Of a DNA stretch of 27,937 bases, positions 24,533 to 27,937 are shown in pieces. A program made the position numbers and the translations under genes. Position 1 is the first letter of the stretch, and each line of letters opens with the position of its first letter. This DNA is from Fidelibacterota bacterium UBA2125 (GTDB lineage Bacteria; Fidelibacterota; Marinisomatia; Marinisomatales; S15-B10): the NCBI GenBank assembly GCA_002329125.1, contig DCXX01000040.1, positions 16,560-44,496 of the forward strand, in the 5' to 3' direction. The notes beneath the pieces are model-generated. The model was not told where the DNA came from, did no database searches, and was given only the letters and a program-made list of their open reading frames with translations.

Positions 24533-24540
24533 CGGCTAAT
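24512..24540 (+). promoter_or_regulatory. Candidate promoter of the acetoacetyl-CoA synthetase gene
   Basis: TTGAGG (24512-24517) and GCTAAT (24535-24540) lie 17 bp apart, about 63 bp before ATG 24603. Each hexamer has four matches to the sigma-70 consensus. It overlaps the candidate ppdK promoter on the other strand, so the two divergent genes may compete. Confidence 0.3.
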
Positions 24541-24602
24541 TGAGTTGATTTTCCAAAATGTGGTGCGTAGCATTCCCGCCAAGCGATGAGGATAGAATAA
24601 TA

Positions 24603-26552
24603 ATGTCCAAAGTTATGTGGCAACCGTCAACGGAGCGGGCGGAGGCGTCACAGATGAACCAGTTCAGACTATTTGTAAATAAAAAGTATGGAATGGAGTT
24701 GGACAATTACCGGGATCTTTATAACTGGTCTGTCAATGAGATAACCCCTTTCTGGGAAGCTGTGTGGTCCTTTGGAAAGCCTGTTGTATCTAAGGACTAT
24801 CAACAAGTGGTGGATGATGATTCCAAAATGCCAGGGGCAAAATGGTTCAGCGGTGCCAGGCTAAATTTTGCTGAAAACTTGCTCCGCAGACGGGATAACC
24901 ACACAGCCATCCTTTCGAGGGGAGAAGGTAAATATGACAGGAAAATCTCCTACAATGAACTGTATAGTGAAGTGGAGAAAATGGCGGCAGCCCTTCGGGA
25001 GGCCGGTGTTGAACAAAATGACAGAGTGGCCGGATTCCTGCCCAATATTCCTGAAGCCGTTGTTGCTATGCTGGGTGCAGCGTCTCTGGGTGCTGTCTGG
25101 AGTTCTTCTTCGCCTGATTTCGGCATCAAAGGTGTCTTGGACCGCTTCCGCCAGATTGAGCCAAAAGTTCTCTTTGCTGCTGATGGATACCAGTATAACG
25201 GGAAACGGATCAATTCTCTGGACAAACTGAAAGATATTCTTACTGAACTGCCTAGTGTAGAAAAAGTGGTCGTTGTCCCCTTTGAATCAGAGAATCCGGA
25301 TTTGTCAGGAATAAATAAGGGGGTCCTCTATGGTGAATTTCTGCCAGCAGAAGCACCTCCTCTGGAGTTTGCGCAGTTGCCTTTCGATCATCCTCTTTAC
25401 ATTATGTATTCTTCCGGTACCACGGGCCTACCCAAATCCATAGTCCACGGGGCGGGGGGGACCCTGCTTCAGCACATGAAGGAGCTCCGTCTCCATGGTG
25501 ATATCAGTGACAGGGAAACAGTATTCTACTTCACTACCTGCGGTTGGATGATGTGGAACTGGCTGGTGAGCAACCTTGCTTTAGGTGCAACCATTGTACT
25601 GTATGATGGCTCTCCGTTTTATCCTGATCCGTCCGCAATGTGGCAGATGGCTGAGGAGTTGGGCATTACCGTATTCGGGACCAGCGCCAAATTTATTGCT
25701 GCATGTGAAGGGTATGGTCTGGTACCTAAAGAGAGACATAATCTCAGCTTGATTAAAACTATACTATCCACAGGCTCGCCCCTGGTTGAGGAGAGCTACG
25801 ATTATGTTTACACTTCCATCAAAGAAGATGTTCAGCTTTCTTCAATTACAGGTGGGACTGACATTGTATCATCTTTTGCGGGAGGTAATGCTATGTTGCC
25901 AGTTTACCGGGGCGAGATTCAGTGTCGAGCGCTCGGTATGAAAGTGGAATCTTTTGACGATGCCGGGAAGCCGCTAATTAACCTGAAAGGGGAACTGGTC
26001 TGCACACGGGCATTCCCTTCCGTGCCTGTCAATTTCTGGAACGATCCTGACGGATCGAAATTTCACAACGCCTATTTTTCTGATTACCCAGGCGTATGGA
26101 CTCATGGTGACTACATTTTGATCAATGATCACGGTGGCGTGATCGTATTCGGCCGGAGTGATGCAACCCTAAACCCCGCCGGCGTGCGTATTGGGACAGC
26201 TGAGATCTATCGCGTGGTGGAGGCTTTTCCTGAAATAGAGGACTCACTGGCCGTAGGTCAACAGTGGGAGGGTGACGAGCGGGTAATTCTTTTTGTGAAA
26301 ATGAATGAGGGAGAACAGTTTGGTGAAGAGCTTAAAATGAAATTAATGGACGCGATCCGTTCCGGCTGTTCACCGAGGCATGTGCCAGCAAAAACGGTCC
26401 CCGTCCCTGATATCCCATACACTATCAACGGGAAAAAAGTGGAAATTGCAGTAAAAAAGATACTTCACGGTAGCGAGGCGCTGAACAAGGATGCCCTTGC
26501 CAATCCTGAATCACTTTTGTTTTTTAGTGATTTAGAGGCGCTGAGGGATTAG
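24603..26552 (+). CDS. aacS: Acetoacetyl-CoA synthetase (acetoacetate-CoA ligase)
   Basis: A 649-residue adenylate-forming enzyme that activates acetoacetate with ATP and CoA, linking ketone bodies or polyhydroxybutyrate breakdown to central metabolism. The start is ATG 24603 rather than ATG 24558: GAGGA lies ten bases before it, and the protein then begins MSKVMWQPS, the family's usual N-terminus. Visible motifs are the phosphate loop YSSGTTGLPKSIVHG, TTCGWMMWNWLVS, the hinge GRSDATLNPAGVRIGTAEIY, and the late catalytic Lys in INGKKVEIAVKK. The long N-terminal region (NYRDLYNWSVNEITPFWEAVW) separates it from plain acetyl-CoA synthetases. The stop directly abuts the next ATG. Confidence 0.93.
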   Translation: MSKVMWQPSTERAEASQMNQFRLFVNKKYGMELDNYRDLYNWSVNEITPFWEAVWSFGKPVVSKDYQQVVDDDSKMPGAKWFSGARLNFAENLLRRRDNHTAILSRGEGKYDRKISYNELYSEVEKMAAALREAGVEQNDRVAGFLPNIPEAVVAMLGAASLGAVWSSSSPDFGIKGVLDRFRQIEPKVLFAADGYQYNGKRINSLDKLKDILTELPSVEKVVVVPFESENPDLSGINKGVLYGEFLPAEAPPLEFAQLPFDHPLYIMYSSGTTGLPKSIVHGAGGTLLQHMKELRLHGDISDRETVFYFTTCGWMMWNWLVSNLALGATIVLYDGSPFYPDPSAMWQMAEELGITVFGTSAKFIAACEGYGLVPKERHNLSLIKTILSTGSPLVEESYDYVYTSIKEDVQLSSITGGTDIVSSFAGGNAMLPVYRGEIQCRALGMKVESFDDAGKPLINLKGELVCTRAFPSVPVNFWNDPDGSKFHNAYFSDYPGVWTHGDYILINDHGGVIVFGRSDATLNPAGVRIGTAEIYRVVEAFPEIEDSLAVGQQWEGDERVILFVKMNEGEQFGEELKMKLMDAIRSGCSPRHVPAKTVPVPDIPYTINGKKVEIAVKKILHGSEALNKDALANPESLLFFSDLEALRD

Positions 26553-27041
26553 ATGGATACCTTCAGTCACGCGTTCTGGGGGAGAGGCCTTTTTGGTTAT
26601 AGAGGGCACCCGTGGCTTGCCCTCTTTTTTGGTGCCGCCCCGGATCTTTTTTCATTTGGAATTCTTATCCTTGTTCGTCTCACCACGTTCCAATTCCCCA
26701 CGGAGGCTCCGCCTATAGAAACAATTCCGTGGTGGGTGTTTGTCAATTACGATATTTCCCACAGTTTCGTCAGCGCATTTACGGCCATTGCCATTGTGAG
26801 CCGATTTCGTAAAGATCTGGCCTTTGCCATGCTGGGGTGGCCTTTTCATATTGTGTTGGACTTCCCGTTCCACACTAGAGAATTTTTTCCCTCAAAAATA
26901 TTTTGGCCACTATGGGACTTTACTGTAGACGGCATCTCCTGGGGACAACCTAAAGTGTGGCTGCCCAATCTGGCGGGCCTTATTTTGCTTTATTCCTATA
27001 GGAGAGGCCTGTGGACAATGAGAAAAAATGACCCAATCTGA
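26553..27041 (+). CDS. Small membrane protein, possibly YdjM-like metal-dependent hydrolase family
   Basis: A 162-residue membrane protein with three or four hydrophobic segments and conserved-looking histidines and acids: MDTFSHAFWG at the start, GAAPDLFSFG, NYDISHSFVSA and PFHIVLDFPFHT. This pattern resembles the YdjM/LexA-binding inner-membrane hydrolase family (PF04307), in which His and Asp line a putative metal site. I cannot confirm that assignment without a profile search. Its ATG follows the synthetase TAG with no gap, so the genes are translated together, though a functional link to acetoacetate is not obvious. Confidence 0.6.
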   Translation: MDTFSHAFWGRGLFGYRGHPWLALFFGAAPDLFSFGILILVRLTTFQFPTEAPPIETIPWWVFVNYDISHSFVSAFTAIAIVSRFRKDLAFAMLGWPFHIVLDFPFHTREFFPSKIFWPLWDFTVDGISWGQPKVWLPNLAGLILLYSYRRGLWTMRKNDPI

Positions 27042-27099
27042 AGCTTATTTTGTTCTTAAAACGTAAATTATCACTCTATTACTGTAATAAGGAACGTTG

Positions 27100-27906
27100 A
27101 TGAACTTTTTAAGCAAAACAGTTCTTTACCTCTTCATTTCTACCACAATGTTGATTTTCGGTTATGAAGCTGTAAAATTCGCCCGGGACCAGGTCAGAAT
27201 TACCAATGGTGAAACATTATCGAGGGTAATTCAATATTATATTCTTACTGAGCACCGTGTTCCACCTTCTGGAGAATATGAAAATGTCTCCCAATTTTTG
27301 TTTGATCGAAAATTGACTGATAAACTGACCCGTGACCCGGTATATACTAGTGCTACCGTCATTATGGACCAATACGCTCTGGCTTTAATAAAAATATATG
27401 ACAAATTGATGAAATCATCAGATATTGAGAAATCTGAGGAGATTATTACAGAAATGAAGGGCCGTTTTTCAGGAATATTCGAGGAGAACGAAGGGGATTA
27501 CCCGGAAAATATCGCCAGGTTAAAGGCACTATTGGCAGATAATCAAATTCAAGAAAATCTGGGTGATATGAAAGAAGTCATGAATCTTTCAGACTCAGAC
27601 CTCCGAGAATTGAGAAAAATGCTATCAGAGGCTGACCTTAAAGACAATATTAACCAGATCAGGGAACTTGCATCACAACCAATTCCTCCGGATTGCGTTA
27701 TATCATATCAGTCCAATAATAAGGAGAGAACTTTTGAGATAAGTGTTAAGCTGGAAAGCCGCTTCCTTATGCACAGAATGAGGGAAGATGGAGGAAATGA
27801 TGACCAAAGATTTGAGATAGGAAATGATTTGCAATTGAACACAGCCGTGGTAGTATATGGAAGCAAGATAAAAGCAAGGAACAGGCACACATCAATTATA
27901 CGTTAA
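27100..27906 (+). CDS. Single-pass membrane protein with pilin-like ends, function unknown
   Basis: A 268-residue protein. ATG 27100 is chosen over the adjacent TTG 27097 because AAGGAA sits eight bases before it. Residues 5-25 are one membrane helix, followed by a charged helix. Residues 40-85 (IQYYILTEHRVPPSGEYENV, then LTRDPVY) and the C-terminal part (CVISYQSNNKERTFEISVKLE, then DGGNDDQRFEIG) recall pseudopilin-type strands with an Asp/Gly-rich calcium-like loop. The prepilin peptidase motif (GFTLIE) is missing, and residues 100-195 are an added, mostly helical, charged region. I do not recognise a family. The gene follows the small membrane protein by 58 bp and ends in a terminator. Confidence 0.65.
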   Translation: MNFLSKTVLYLFISTTMLIFGYEAVKFARDQVRITNGETLSRVIQYYILTEHRVPPSGEYENVSQFLFDRKLTDKLTRDPVYTSATVIMDQYALALIKIYDKLMKSSDIEKSEEIITEMKGRFSGIFEENEGDYPENIARLKALLADNQIQENLGDMKEVMNLSDSDLRELRKMLSEADLKDNINQIRELASQPIPPDCVISYQSNNKERTFEISVKLESRFLMHRMREDGGNDDQRFEIGNDLQLNTAVVVYGSKIKARNRHTSIIR

Positions 27907-27937
27907 ATGCCAAAAGATTATAGGCATTTATATTTTT
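27904..27937 (+). terminator. Intrinsic terminator after the pilin-like gene
   Basis: TAAATGCC (27904-27911, including the stop codon) pairs with GGCATTTA (27923-27930) around an 11-nt loop. TATTTTT follows at the window end. An 8-bp stem plus T-run is a good intrinsic terminator. Confidence 0.7.

Noticed and set aside
24558..24602. ATG 24558 as the start of acetoacetyl-CoA synthetase
   Set aside because: It adds 15 residues not typical of the family and lacks a ribosome site, whereas ATG 24603 has GAGGA upstream.
27078..27088. Small palindrome ATTAC-T-GTAAT upstream of the pilin-like gene
   Set aside because: Five base pairs in AT-rich DNA is expected by chance, and nothing else supports an operator.
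1..27937. tRNA, rRNA, CRISPR arrays, insertion sequences, prophage or integration sites
   Set aside because: No cloverleaf-like sequence, spaced repeats, transposase or integrase motifs were found; every gap over 100 bp was read and holds only promoter or terminator candidates.

Overview
The window is compact bacterial chromosome, about 17 genes with short gaps. The best guess for the source is the Fibrobacterota-Chlorobiota-Bacteroidota side of the tree, plausibly Candidatus Marinimicrobia (SAR406). This rests on a type IX secretion style C-terminal tag on one exported hydrolase, several exported or lipoprotein hydrolases, mid GC content, and frequent GTG/TTG starts. The taxonomic call is inference.

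Layout. 1-2926 (+): the 3' part of a class III aminotransferase, a small FmdB-type zinc ribbon protein and an NhaC-type Na+/H+ antiporter. 5832-2956 (-): an exported alpha/beta hydrolase with a sorting tag, then a lipoprotein phosphodiesterase. 6094-13702 (+): a tightly packed seven-gene operon, ended by a strong terminator at 13726-13767. 13858-18250 (+): a MoxR ATPase / DUF58 / TgpA-like transglutaminase operon with TTGA overlaps. 24470-18351 (-): pyruvate phosphate dikinase, an M28 peptidase and a lipoprotein amidase. 24603-27906 (+): acetoacetyl-CoA synthetase, a small membrane protein and a pilin-like membrane protein, with a terminator at the window end.

The centrepiece is the seven-gene operon. 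Its last four genes are homologues of MotA, MotB, FliF and FliG, i.e. stator and rotor of a flagellar motor. No other flagellar gene (FliH, FliI, FliM, FliN, export gate, rod, hook) is present, and a terminator follows FliG directly. The FliF homologue is radically reduced: signal peptide, the third ring-building domain, a long coiled coil, one membrane segment and the FliG-binding tail, without the N-terminal YscJ-like domains. The first three genes encode envelope proteins: an exported Ig-like/Lsm-like/FxLYD protein, a CpoB-like coiled-coil/TPR protein, and an outer-membrane beta-barrel fused to coiled coil and TPRs. Together they look like an ion-driven, trans-envelope machine built from a flagellar motor core but with no flagellum. 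I know of no description of this arrangement. Roles in gliding, surface transport or envelope work are hypotheses.
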